Below, one piece after another: positions 46,389-57,455 of a stretch of 64,000 nucleotides of DNA. Position numbers and translations under genes: made by a program. The notes under the pieces are model-generated. The model had not been told where the DNA came from. It saw only the letters and a program-made list of their open reading frames with translations, and did not search any database. Numbering within the stretch: position 1 is the first letter of the stretch; every line of letters starts with the position of its first letter. The stretch comes from Massospora cicadina (Eukaryota > Entomophthoromycota > Entomophthoromycetes > Entomophthorales > Entomophthoraceae): contig JAKSZP010000010.1 in NCBI GenBank assembly GCA_022478985.1, positions 1 to 64,000 of the forward strand, given 5' to 3'.

Positions 46389-47608
46389 TCCTTTGGGAAC
46401 TTTTTTTTTCTTCAATCCATTGCTTTAAGTATTTAGTGTGGACTCAATTTACTACTCTTTCATCCAAAAGATTCTTAATGGAATAAGCATCAGTCGCCAT
46501 CTTGATGATTACTTCAAACAGACTTGACCATAGCGCATCCAACTTGGTTCTTCATCCAAACCATGCATATCACAATAGGCAACTCTTTCTCCTATTCATT
46601 ATTCTTCTAATGGCAGTCAATTTTTATCATCCATCAATTTCGCTCGTATCCTTTTCTTTAAGGTATTATCAAATGTTTGCGATTACATATTGATCAGGAT
46701 ACTCATCAGTCAGTTCAGGTATTGTTTGGTGCTCATCCCCAACATAGGTTCTACTACTGAATATAATATTGGCAGCAACGCGGCCTTCCTCCTATAAAGT
46801 AATTCAAATGGCGTCTTTCCTGTCGCCATATGATGGCTGATGTTGTAGGCAAATGTCACCAAACTCAGGTACATTCCCCACATGGAAGTTCTCCCTTGCG
46901 ACTAGTTTCCTCAGCACCATGGCCAGCATCCTATTGACCTGTTCTACCAGTCCATTTGTCTCTGCTGGTATGGTACTGACACAACTCCCCAGATCCCCAT
47001 TATTTTGTTCAGCCTCAGAATCACATGGGACATGAAGTTGGTCCCATTATCGCTCAGTATAACTTGTGGACACCCATGTTGATATACTACTTGATCCAGG
47101 ATGAATCTCGCAGTACTGGTAGCATCAACTCGGGTCAATGCTTTTGTTTGACCCATCTCATCAGATGATCAATGGCTACTATAATGTATTACACTCCTCC
47201 TGTACTCATTGTCAATGGTCCCATCATGTCAATAGATACCATGTGCCATGCAAATCCAGGTTGGACTAGTTGGTATCCAGTTGTATTCTTGTGTGGTTTA
47301 TGTAGTTGGCATTCCATGCAACAAGCCAGATGGTCTGTGACATCATAATTAATTGATTCCCAGTAATAATACTGGTAAATATGGTCAGTCATTTTTCTCA
47401 GGCCTCCATGCCTGACAACCTTATGAGTGTCTTGAACGATCACTGCTCTCTCTGACAGTTTTGGGAATAATAGCTGTTTCCCATCTATCATCTTGAATAC
47501 TTGTCCATCCATGATCTTGGTGTTTTCCATCACTTTTTGAAGTGCACCTTGGATTTCTTGAGGCTCATCCTCAATTCTTCCTTCAACTATTCTTTTGGAA
47601 TAGCTCAT
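46389..47608 (-). pseudogene. pol: Element B integrase
   Basis: 47608-47189 has the zinc-binding domain (DTHKVVRHGGLRKMTDHIY and CCMECQLHK) and the first Asp (VSIDMMGPLTMS). 47156-46944 keeps the second Asp (VILSDNGTNFMSHVILRL). The Glu block is out of frame just downstream. The C-terminal part is readable with shifts (TDAYSIKNLLDE, VHTKYLKQWIEE) and ends near 46388. No chromodomain. Confidence 0.87.
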
Positions 47609-47639
47609 CCACCTTCAGATATACCAACTGGACCATTGG

Positions 47640-48140
47640 TAACTGCGATAAGCCATCCGCGTTTTGGTGAAAAGCCCCCAATCGGTGTACTATCTCTTAA
47701 TCATAAGCCTGAAGCTTGAGTGCCCATTGGACTAGTCATCCTTCAGGTTCCCTCAGTTGTGCAGCCAACATAATGAAGAGTGATCTGTCACCACCTTAAA
47801 GTGCATTCCATGGACATACACCCAAAATGTTTTCAGGCATAAATGACCACAAGGCATTCATGCTCAGTTATGGTTTAATTCCTCTCTGCGGCAGAGATGG
47901 TCAGCTCACATATGCCACCGGATGTTTGTCCCCAAGTTCATCTACTTGGCTCAATACGGCACCAATCGCCATTAAAAAAGCATTGTTTTGAATGATGAAC
48001 TCCCAATTGAAATTTGGATATTTTAGAATCGTCAAAATTTATCATGTACCAACGTAAATCATCAAAGAAGTCCTGAGCCTCTTCATTCCATACAAATCTT
48101 TTTTTGGATCCTTTAATAAATGGAATAAAGGCTCAGCTAT
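47640..48140 (-). pseudogene. pol: Element B RNase H
   Basis: Minus-strand fragments align with element A's RNase H (the 'FKVVTDHSSLCWL'-type block near 47770-47810 and the terminal 'WALKLQAYD'-type block near 47700-47740). Several frameshifts. Confidence 0.75.
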
Positions 48141-49100
48141 TCAGGCAAAGTCCCAAATAAATCTTCTATAGTATCCAATCATCCCAAGGAATACTTGGAT
48201 GTCTTGGACACTCTTTGGCACAGCCATCTGTTCAATAGATGCTATCTTCTGGGGTTGCAGCTGCAATCCATTTGCATTGATCACAAATTCAGGTATTCAA
48301 GCTCCTTATTGAAGAAGTGGCACTTCTGTGGCTTGATCTTCAGGTTAGCCATGGACAGTCTCTTAAACACTTCCTCCAAGTGCTGAAGGTGATCAGTAAA
48401 TGTTCTACTGAACATGTTTATATCATTCAGATAAACCAAGATGCATGACTAACTTCAGATCGCTTAATATCGCATCCATGGCTCTCTGGAACATCGCGGG
48501 CACATTACAAAAACCCTGGGGCATCCTAGTCAGCTGGTATAACCCCTGTGCGGTGATAATTGCACATTTTTTCTGGTCTTCTGCTGGCAAGTCAATCTTC
48601 CAGTATCTCAAGATTAGGTCTATCATGGAGAAATACTTTGCTTCTCCTAATCAGTCTAGCGCATCATCAATCCTTGGTAGGGGATACAAATCTTTCTTCA
48701 TAACTTTATTCAGCCTCCGATAGTCAATCACTACCCAATTTGATCCATCTTTCTTCTTTACAATTAAAATTGGGCTTGCCCAGGGACTTGACGATGGAAC
48801 TAGAAGCCCATGCTTTACTAGTTTGCTGATCTCATCTTCCACTACTGCTTTGGTGGCTTTCAATCTTTATATCAGTCTCATTCTTATTGGTAAATTTTCT
48901 CCAGTGTCAACTTTGTGAATTACACCTTGCGCGCATCTCAAATTGTGATCATCCTGAGCGAATATTTCCCAGTATCTCTTGAATAATTTTGAGCACCTCC
49001 TCCTTCTGCCCTTCCGGCAGATCTGCAAGCTGCTCTTGATCAACTAATAAGTTGATGCTTTTGGCCGCTCCAGCTGGTAATCCCACTTCCTCAAGAGACC
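48141..49100 (-). pseudogene. pol: Element B reverse transcriptase
   Basis: 48863-48651 encodes [20 protein letters not shown] and [19 protein letters not shown]. 48626-48423 encodes YWKIDLPAEDQKKCAI, GLYQLTRMPQGFCN and FQRAMDAILSDLKL. The YLDD region follows, frameshifted. Confidence 0.87.
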
Positions 49101-49113
49101 CAAAATCATGGAA

Positions 49114-49503
49114 TCATCTCAATTCTGCCATCAGGATTATATGAATAAATGCAATTATTTGATTTATCTTAATCTTCATCAGTTTTTTGCTTGAATTTGC
49201 CAAGAGAACTTGTATTTCTCCATGGCCCAGCATAATTATCCCAGGAGCCACCCAAGGCTCCACTCTGGACTTCTTCCAGGGGCTTCTGACTTCTCCATAT
49301 AACAACTTCGGAATCTCTAGAGTCAACCCTGTGTCAACTATCATCTGCAATCCAGCCAGTATGGTTTCCTCCTGAAGTATCTCAGTGTCAAACTTCTTTG
49401 CCCTGACTCTGGTCACGGCGTTTATGTCCATGTTGACCACTTGATATATTTGATCCTGCTCATCATCCACGAACAGATCACTAATATCTATTTCTTCATT
49501 CAT
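49114..49503 (-). pseudogene. pol: Element B protease region
   Basis: An uninterrupted 129-codon stretch. It includes AGLQMIVDTGLTLEIPKLL, where DTG could be the protease triad, and then VAPGIIMLGHGEIQVLLANS, which resembles the linker between protease and RT in many gypsy elements. Assignment rests on position and the DTG alone. Confidence 0.6.
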
Positions 49504-49550
49504 AATATTGGAAGGAACAGGTTTCTCCGCCGTTCTAGACTGTTCCTTGT

Positions 49551-49826
49551 CTAGACAGCGGGACCTTTTCCCAAATCCTTAGCAGCTGCTGTTTCTTTAG
49601 CCTGGACCATATTAACTTGATCCTTTGGCTTTTTGCAGTGTGCAGTGAAATGCCCTTTCCCGCCACACTGGAAGCAGACCTTTTCTTTCTTGTTTAACTG
49701 ATTGTAATCTTTGGGCTTATTCCCTGGAACAGTTTGGTTAAAAGTCTCCTTTGCTCCTTTGCCTCCCTTCATTGGATTCAGACTTTGGACCAAATTTTGA
49801 CTTGAAGCTTCTATAAGGAGCATCAA
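49551..49826 (-). pseudogene. gag: Element B nucleocapsid zinc knuckle
   Basis: KVCFQCGGKGHFTAHCKKPK is a perfect CxxCx4Hx4C knuckle in a Lys-rich context, the RNA-binding end of Gag. Confidence 0.9.
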
Positions 49827-50244
49827 ATGTTGCTCCCAAAATCTTCAAATTGTCTACCATTTGTGAGGTAGTTATCTTAGTTGCAAATACAGTAGACATC
49901 ATTTGATGCAAATTGTGATAGGGCCGAAGGGCTGCTTGCAAGGCAATTCTTGCATCAAAGTCATCTAGCACCTTCTCTCCAGCCAGGATCTGTGATTCCT
50001 GGTAGAATCGATCTGTGAAGCTTGCAAGAGACTCATCTTTACGGAATTGAATTCCCATAAAGTCTTGCTTATGTTCCGACATGCAGGTTGGACTGCCAAA
50101 TTCCTTCATTATTGCCACTTTAGCCTCAGCATAAGACCAGCTGTCCTCCTCCAGGTGGGGTAACACCAGATTCTGGCAATCTGTGTTTAAGCAGTTCATG
50201 ACCATCAACACCTTCTGACGATCCCCATATCCATTCATGTTCAT
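49738..50244 (-). pseudogene. gag: Element B Gag capsid domain
   Basis: A 168-codon open stretch matching the retrotransposon Gag (capsid) family: DRQKVLMVMNCL, DSWSYAEAKVAIMKEFG, SLASFTDRFYQESQILAG and MSTVFATKITTSQMVDNLK. It overlaps the knuckle ORF in another frame by about 90 bp, so a frameshift lies between them. Confidence 0.85.
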
Positions 50245-50834
50245 GTCAAATAGTCAGAAAAATGCTGAGGCGTTATCCCAATGGAATTTGGGCAATTTAG
50301 GGGTTGCTCTGAATTCCTCCAATTCAGTTCAGGCCGATTCTCACAGTTTGGCTACTCAGTTCACTTGCGGAGTATCATTGGGCATCATCTCTGAACAAGC
50401 ATTGAATGCGGGTGACATATTTCTTGGGGTATTTGTCTTCCCAAGTATCATTTGAAGACTTCCTTCTTCAGCATCATTGGCCACATAAGACTCACTTGCA
50501 CTTCTGTAAGCTTTCAATTTCTTTATTTCTTTCATTAACTTCTCAATGTCTGCACCAAATTTTCTTAAATGAACGCAATCCGCTTCATGTTCCATTTTCA
50601 GAAATAGGACCTCTTGGACGAGGTCTCCTTCTTTCCTCTTTAACGAGTTCACTTTGCCAAGTAACTCATTTCTGAAGTTGGCTACATTATCAACTCCTTA
50701 CTCCACCTTGGTTATTAGTTCTTCCAAGGCCGTGAACTCCCAGTAGTCCACTGAGTTTAAGGCATTCTGGTTCACTGTGGCGATCTCAGTCCACGACTTG
50801 CGCATCTCTTCTTTGTGTGACATTCTGGATAAAT
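50245..50834 (-). pseudogene. gag: Element B Gag N-terminus
   Basis: The ATG of MSHKEEMRKSWTEIATVNQN lies about 35 nt after the PBS. One stop interrupts it (after ELITKVE). The frame at 50652-50356 is a coiled coil (MNSLKRKEGDLVQEVLFLKM, IEKLMKEIKKLKAY). The same start is seen after LTR3. Confidence 0.82.
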
Positions 50835-50850
50835 TCTTCTACTCAACTAC

Positions 50851-50867
50851 CCCTGTAGTGAGCAACA
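50851..50867 (-). other. Primer-binding site of element B
   Basis: TGTTGCTCACTACAGGG on the minus strand; one base (G to T at position 3) differs from element D. Confidence 0.82.
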
Positions 50868-50870
50868 ACT

Positions 50871-52011
50871 TGTAAAAATTTACTCCGTTGGGTTGATTAT
50901 TGGAGGTCAACCCTAGTAATCTTTATACTGCACAGGTTCAGTTTCCTTGTGCACCTCACGTTGTATGAATATTTATAATCCAATAATAGTATGATGACCA
51001 TTATACATAGTTGAGTTAGAATTATCTTCAGGCCCAATGCTTTGGCCAGTATTTCCAATTAATATTGGATATCGTACTCTCATGGATTCGTTCCCTGTAA
51101 TCCTGTCCACTCAATCTTCATTAAGATCCTCTGATGACAGTCTACTTCAGCCCAACACACAGTTGGCAGCAATCCCTCAGCCGTGGTTCCCTTTGTCTCT
51201 AGATCCTCACTTGGATCTCTACTCTTCTCTGAGAGTCTACCAATTATTGCCTTCTGCAATAATATCCTTGAGATGGAATCTTCACGCTATATGCTGATAG
51301 TCTAACTATTACTGAATCTACAGTAATACTATAGATGTTCTTTATTAATGTTTATCCGTCTGTATATCTGTTTTTATTATGGTAATTTCTAGGGAATTTA
51401 TAGGGGATTCAGTCATCTAACCTCAGTTGACACCTCCTCAAATGAAATGGCAGCTGTTGCCATTGAATCACCCTTCCTCATCTCGGCAGCAATGGTCTTC
51501 CCCATCCTGACTAAGATTCTGATGTTGGACATCCTCAAGACCTCAAACGGAAAGAGTCAGAAACGTATTCCTAACGTTTTCTTCTCAATCTAAGCGAATC
51601 ACCCATAATTGGCAAGCGACCTGCTTAGATAATGGGACTTTTTACCCATTATGGCAGGTCACTTCACTAACCAATTGATTCGTTAGTTGCAGGTGGCATC
51701 ACTCACCTCGCAACTCAATAAACATTCCCAATCAGTTGGTGATGAAACCTGACTGATCCCAATTGGTACACCTGATAGTTAATTACTATCAGATGCCCTT
51801 GTTTCGTCGGCTGCTCCACCTGATGAGATATTAGGTATTCATCCAGATTGATCCCCGATGGATATGACCAGACAAACATCCTAAAATCTCCTGAACGTAG
51901 TTCCTCTAAAATTTGGGTCAACCAATTTCCAATTCACTTTGCTTTAGGAATTTTTCCCCTAGCAATACCAGGTAATCTAGCAGGCTGGGAATATGAGCAA
52001 AAATCCCAACA
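50871..52011 (-). repeat. 5' LTR of element B
   Basis: On the minus strand: TGTTGGGATTTTTGCTC...GTAAATTTTTACA. It keeps all three hairpins, the first at 51618-51660 with nearly perfect arms. Confidence 0.9.
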
Positions 52012-53632
52012 AAACTTTTACCTAGAATGAAGGATACATTCCAACTTTCTGATGCCCAACCAAGGATTCCTGAAAAATGTTAGCTACCTCGCTGTGCCCC
52101 TCAGCGCACTTTTTCTGGACCTATACCTGATGCCAGCTATTAGTGCTAATGATCCTTCAGTGGCTAATCCCCAATGCAGGCCAACCTGAGCCTGCCCATC
52201 CCTTTGCCAATTCTGAAGGGGGTAAAAAGAAACTTGCTTGATTGATGGTTTCAGTTAGGAGGTGGCTTATTGTCACTGGTTCTTTTTGGCAATAAGTGTC
52301 AACTCTCTTCATGCGCTAAACCGCTGGTTATGTTTGAAAAGTAAACATCTGAACCTACAGCTTGGTTAAGTCACAAGATGGGACCACTGAACCAAAACAG
52401 CCATTTATGTTTTAAAAGTGAACCTCTGAATCTGCATAGGAAAAACTGGACTTCTGAACCTACTGATATGTCATGTCACATTGCTTTTAAAAAAAGAAAA
52501 TTATATTATAAAAATTATAAAATTTTATAAAAATATATATGTATTATTACTAACTATTTATGGATTATGGCAAATGACGCCAAGACAAGCAAGTTGCTGG
52601 AGGAATGCTGAGGTTTCCGTTATTCCAGCAAGCAATGATGATTCCACCACTTAGAGGTATGATTTTCTGGAAGAACAATAATCTGACACTGAGTTTCCTT
52701 TATTTTTAGCAAGCAATGGTGATTCTGCTGCCTATAATTCAAAACTTTACATTTTTAAACTGTTCTTTTTCATAAAATTGAGTTTTAATAGATTCAAGGA
52801 CTACCAGCGACTTAAGGCTGAGGATAACCCAATATGCATTGTCAGCACCCAATGCCAATGACTTCCAATAAGAGAACCTTTAGTTGCTTTTTGACGTCTA
52901 CATTTTCTATTTGCAAAAAATGCTAATGATACATTTTATCAGATTTTTATTGTATCTGCATAGTCTAATTTTGTCCCATAAACTTCTAATACGTTTGGAT
53001 CTCATCTTGTTTTTATCCAGCTAAGAGCACCATAATTTAAACTGCTTCTTTTGCTTAAACAAAGCTACGCTTGAAGATCTGATTTTGATCTAATTTTCTT
53101 GGTCCAAACCCTGATGCTGGCAACTAATGCAATAATCTTTCCATAGCCAAGCATTCCATTGCTCTCCGCAGCATATGTTCTTGCTGGCAACCACTGCCAA
53201 TGACATTGTCCTGGATCTTGGCCCTTAGCTGAGGCTTGAAGGGGGTTTTTCAGAGCAATTGCCCTTTTTAGGGTGAAACCTCTTTATAGGGATCGCAACT
53301 CACTATTATTAAATTATTATTGAGTGCCCATTTGAGCCCCTTTTATTTGTCAGGGATGATCCCCAACAATTATCAAAGATCCATGCAGATTGAGTGGTTA
53401 AAGGTCCATAATTATTGAGGATGATCCTCAATGCAATTATTAGTATTTTGCATAGATAAATGGTCGAAAAACTATCAGGGATTGATCCTGATAGTAAATT
53501 GAGTCATATGATTAATAGTGACTAAAAGCAGAGGATAATCAAGCCATATTATATCATTAATATTTATAAAATTTTATTTAGTTTATTAGCGATTAGAACT
53601 GATAGTAGTTCCTTAAGCTAAGCCACAATCAG
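52012..53632. other. Non-coding, with an inverted copy of the A/B spacer and spaced palindromes
   Basis: No gene seen. Between 52340 and 52470 the motif 'aCTTCTGAACCt' appears about four times in plus orientation. This is the inverse of the spacer in A and B, so the block may be the 3' remainder of the plus-strand LTR3 element. At 53350-53365, 53415-53430 and 53473-53494 are three palindromes around GGATGATCC. Confidence 0.5.
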
Positions 53633-54450
53633 CTAGTATCCTAACTCCTTCCTTTGCAAAATCTTCTCACGATAACAATTTTGATTCTTTAAATTTAAAT
53701 TTAATGTGGGGAAGGCTGACCATAGGACAGACAATTCCAAATATGACTCAGGAAAGACAAACTTAGTACCAGGGGAGGCACCCCAGAGAAGCGATGCTAT
53801 CTCTTGTTGCCAGCGGGAATGCCATTTATGGGGAGGGGAGGGAACATGTGAAGGAGCCGTAGCCACTATTGAGCACGTGTGGAGGAAGGGGTCTGATTTG
53901 ATGAACCAGACTGGGAACCAGGAGGAGACCAGCTGTCGGCGATGCAGTGGGATGTATCCAAACATCCACGCTTAAGGGTGGTCCACCAAATGAGACCAGA
54001 ATCTGTGGACAGCTTCTGGGAGGGTGGGGATGGAGCCAGCGATGGCATCCAAGACAATCGTGTGGATAGTCCACATGGCGATTGCAACCACCAGAGCACG
54101 GAGGGAGGGTGGAAGGGGGAGGCCATTGATAAAGCAAATATATCTCTTGACAGACTGAAGGGATGCGTTTGATCCTGGCCCAGCAGACGTTGAACTTCGC
54201 GCCATATCACTTTAGAGGTGGGGCATTTCTCCAAGCGGTGGAACAGCGTTCCATACTGGCCACACACAATACAGGATGAGTGTAAAGCGTTAGAGCGCTC
54301 AGCTGTACGATACACCCGCCTCAGGCAGCGCCACATGGGAGCAGACTTGAGGCTGCAACAGGGGATGGTGTGCATATTTCCAGATAGTCTTTTGGGTCTC
54401 AGTGGAATAAGGGATGTCCATCATGTCCAGGTAGTCCACCCTGGATAGGA
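53633..54450 (-). pseudogene. LINE ORF2 C-terminus, RT zinc-binding domain
   Basis: 54375-53866 gives CIVCGQYGTLFHRLEKC, the CxxC...HxxxxC arrangement of the RT-associated zinc-binding domain, followed by KVIWREVQRLL. The C-terminal tail continues in a second frame to a stop at 53633. RNase H is not seen. Confidence 0.82.
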
Positions 54451-54457
54451 CATGGGG

Positions 54458-56116
54458 TCAAATGGGGATCACGCCATCATGGATGGGTAGCCCCTGTACC
54501 TCTTGTGTGAACTGAGGAGAGGGGCGGCCTCTTTGGGTTGTATGTCCGCTAATATGAATTCTCCACTCTGCGCTTCGCATGGAGAGTAGGATTCGTTTGT
54601 AGTGGGTTTTAGTCCCGTGAGGACCTGTGGCCGATGTGCGTGATGCGAGGTATTTCATCAGGGAGTGGGGGTTTGATGGATTGTTGAGGCCCAAGGCTCG
54701 GGAGAAGTTGGAGTGGGCCGCGCGGGACCAGTGTTGGGATGGGAGTGTAGGAGCGGTAACAGCCGCGATCCAGGTGCCCAGGATTTTGGCAGCATGGGCT
54801 TTGAAGTCAAGCAGGCCCATGCCACCTTGATGATGAGGGCCAAACATGACCTCTAGCCGTACTGGTGGAGGGCGGCCTGACCAAAGCCATCCTTGCAGCA
54901 AAGCATACAGGGATTTGAAGAAGCTTGGGGAGAAGGGGATGGCGTGGGCTCCGAACCAGACTTTGGATAGGAGCATAGATTTGGTAAGAACAACCCTGCC
55001 AGTGAGGGTAGTAGGGTGGGCTCTGAGAGAGGCAATTTGCTTTGTCACGTTGTCCAGTATACGGCACTCCATTACTGCTGACGCATATCCACCTGCCTCC
55101 ATCCACACGCCCAGATGGCGCACCGGTCCTATGGTAGGACATGGCACAAAGGGGAGCACCAGTGGAGCGGTGTGTGTTGAGTTAGTAAGGCGTGGACGTG
55201 GGCGAGCAGATGGGCCGGGTTGGGAACTAATTGCTGGGGCCCAGCAGTTCTGAAACTGACCAAGGAGGATGATTTCAGTTTTGGAGGCGTTCAGTGCCGC
55301 GTTGCTTACCTGGGAATATTCCTGGATGAGGGCTTCAAGCGCGCGTGCATCTTTGTTATTAGACACCCCCACCACGCAATCATCTGCAAATGCCATCATC
55401 TTGACTGGGGTTTGGCCTGGCACATGGACCCCAGTGAGTTGGGCATTCACATTTCGCAATAGTGGGTCAAGGCTGAAGTTGTATAAGAGTGGGCTGAGGG
55501 GGTCCCCTTGTCTCAAGCCCCTTTGAGGGCGGACTACTCTGTTAGGAAGCCTGGGCCATGCACTGCCATTGTTGCAGATTCTGTGAGCAGCATTACCCAG
55601 TTTATGAAGCGGGGGGTAGGCGGAATTGATGGAGGCAGGCCCTAAGGTATTCCCAGTTTACTCTATCGTAGGCCTTTTGTTGGTCCAAGAATACCAGTGC
55701 CCCAGAGGCTGTGGACTGACATGCATTAGCCACGGAGTGCACGCTATCCCAAATCGACCTTCTGGGGATGAAACTGAATTGTTCTGGGAGATGGTGGCAG
55801 ATGCTACAGTCCCTAAACGGTTAGCCATGATTTTTGTTAAAATTTTGGTGCCTGTGTTTGTTAGGGAAATGGGGCGCCAGTTGGCTAAGTCAAGCTTATC
55901 CCCTTTCTTGAAGAGTGTGACAGTAAAGGCCTCATGTCCACCTGGTAGGAGGCACATTTCCAACAGGCTTTGGTTAAGTGAGGCTAGCAGCAATGGGGAT
56001 ATATATTTGAAATATTTTTTGTAGAACTCATATGGAATGCCATCTGGGCCTGGGCATTTTTGGTTTGGCGCACCGCGAATGGCTGTCCATATTTTGTTCG
56101 GAGTAATTAAATTCAT
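54458..56116 (-). pseudogene. LINE ORF2 reverse transcriptase
   Basis: 56116-55658 carries KCPGPDGIPYEFYKKYFK and LFKKGDKLDLANWRPISLTN. Next, in a shifted frame near 55660-55700, is FLDQQKAYDRVNWEYL (motif A). 55516-54458 is one long open frame with GLRQGDPLSPLLYNFSL (motif B) and the catalytic box AFADDCVVGVSN (motif C, intact), then thumb and connection. Frameshifts near 55520-55660 are the main damage, so one or two indels separate this RT from an open frame. Confidence 0.92.
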
Positions 56117-57447
56117 TATTTCTGGGTATCAGAAAATGGTGCAGATATGAGCTTGATTGAGAAATTCTGCCATTTCAGCTGGCTGAATTGGTTTGGCTTA
56201 GTATAACTTGGAGTAATATTTTTGCATTTCAATTGCCACTTCAGCTGGTGTGTCCACAATTGAATTATCCGATCTTTGCACCTGTGTGCAGGCCACGCTC
56301 TGGCATGGTGCAAAAAAATTTTTAAAGAAGTATGCGGTGCACTTGTTGCCTTTAGTGATGCGTGTGGCCCTGTATTGGACACAAACTCAATGTTTGTGTT
56401 GCCTTTTGAGTGTGTTGAGGTGGGCGGCTGCCTCCACCCACTTCCAGCCCCATGCAGGGCTGTATCCTGTGGCTGGAATGTTGGACTCCAAGTGGGCCAA
56501 TTCTGCCAGAGCGTGCGAGATAACTGCTGATGTGGCTCGTGAGCGCCTGGAGGAGAGATGGCGATAGTGGTGGATGGTGTCTCTTTGAAAGTTGCCCATG
56601 TGGAAATGGGGTCCGCGCAAAAAGGTGCAACAAACAATTTTGCCAAAGTTGCCTCTTCCACCCACGTGGAAAATCCTGGCGATGTGAGCTCAGGGGGGCA
56701 GATTTTGCACCAATGTGGGGCCTTTGCAACTGTGACGGGTAAGTGGTAGGTTATCAAGACCATTCAGTGGTTGGAGAATTCCATTTTCGTTGTTTTGAAG
56801 TGGGAGATGTGGGGTTGGAATTTCGCTGGCGTTAGAATAAGGTCGATGCAGGTCATGGACCTTAATTGGCTGTTGTGGATGTGGGGATGCATCATGTTTT
56901 CGAGCAGTGGGGCATGTTGTGGCAGCGCATCCATTAACCCAAGGGTGGCTTTTAGAATGCGTAGTTCTATGTGACCCTGTGGGGTGTGGGGTGAGAGAGG
57001 CCACCAGTCTGTTGGTGAGGTTAGCCAACAGTTCATGTCGCCAACTAGGAAAGAATCAGGGGGTAGCAGGAGGGATTTGACCAACGAGAAAAATTCCCAA
57101 CGCTCGTGTGCACCATTTGGAGCATAGATGTTGACGATTGCATGAACAACATCAGCCCACAAGAAGGTTACAACGAGCACTCAGCCATTTAGGAATGTTT
57201 CTGAGGATGTGAATTTGAAAAAATTATTTTTCTGAATTAGCACCCCACAGTGCTTCAACCAAAAGGATAGGGATGGGAGGAGCATTGTTTTCCAAGCTTC
57301 CTCAGAACCTCGTGGACAGTGGGACTCCTGGATGGCCAGCATATCCACGGGTAAATTGTGTTGTAAAAAACTCAGTTTCCTAGCCTTGGATGGGGAGGCC
57401 TTGAGTCCAGCGATATTCAACATCCCTAGAGTGAAGGTTTCCCCCAT
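56117..57447 (-). pseudogene. LINE ORF2 AP endonuclease and linker
   Basis: Starts MGETFTLGMLNIAGLKASPS at 57447, overlapping the end of ORF1 closely. Contains LAIQESH (catalytic Glu), AIVNIYAPNGAHERWEFF, LVGDMNCWL (the GDFN-type motif) and CIDLILTPA. The terminal SDHLP motif reads TYHLPVTV, so its Asp seems lost. The linker up to the RT (56763-56116) is open but shows no domain. Confidence 0.85.
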
Positions 57448-57455
57448 CGCACCTT

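Larger units (their letters stand above)
43171..52011 (-). mobile_element. Ty3/Gypsy retrotransposon B (A/B family), near complete
   Basis: An 8.8-kb minus-strand element with LTRs at 43171-44351 and 50871-52011, PBS, readable gag with a perfect zinc knuckle, protease, RT, RNase H and integrase, plus an antisense ORF between pol and the 3' LTR. The flanks GGTCC and AAACT do not form a TSD. It sits head-to-head against the LTR3 leader of its own family. Confidence 0.9.

Noticed and set aside
46944..50244. Treating B as an active autonomous element
   Set aside because: Its integrase Asp and zinc knuckle are intact, but gag, RT, RNase H and integrase each contain stops or frameshifts.
54627..56749. 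Many plus-strand ORFs over the LINE (for example 54846-55253 and 55626-56024)
   Set aside because: They are mirror frames of the G+C-rich LINE ORF2; RT and endonuclease motifs lie on the minus strand.
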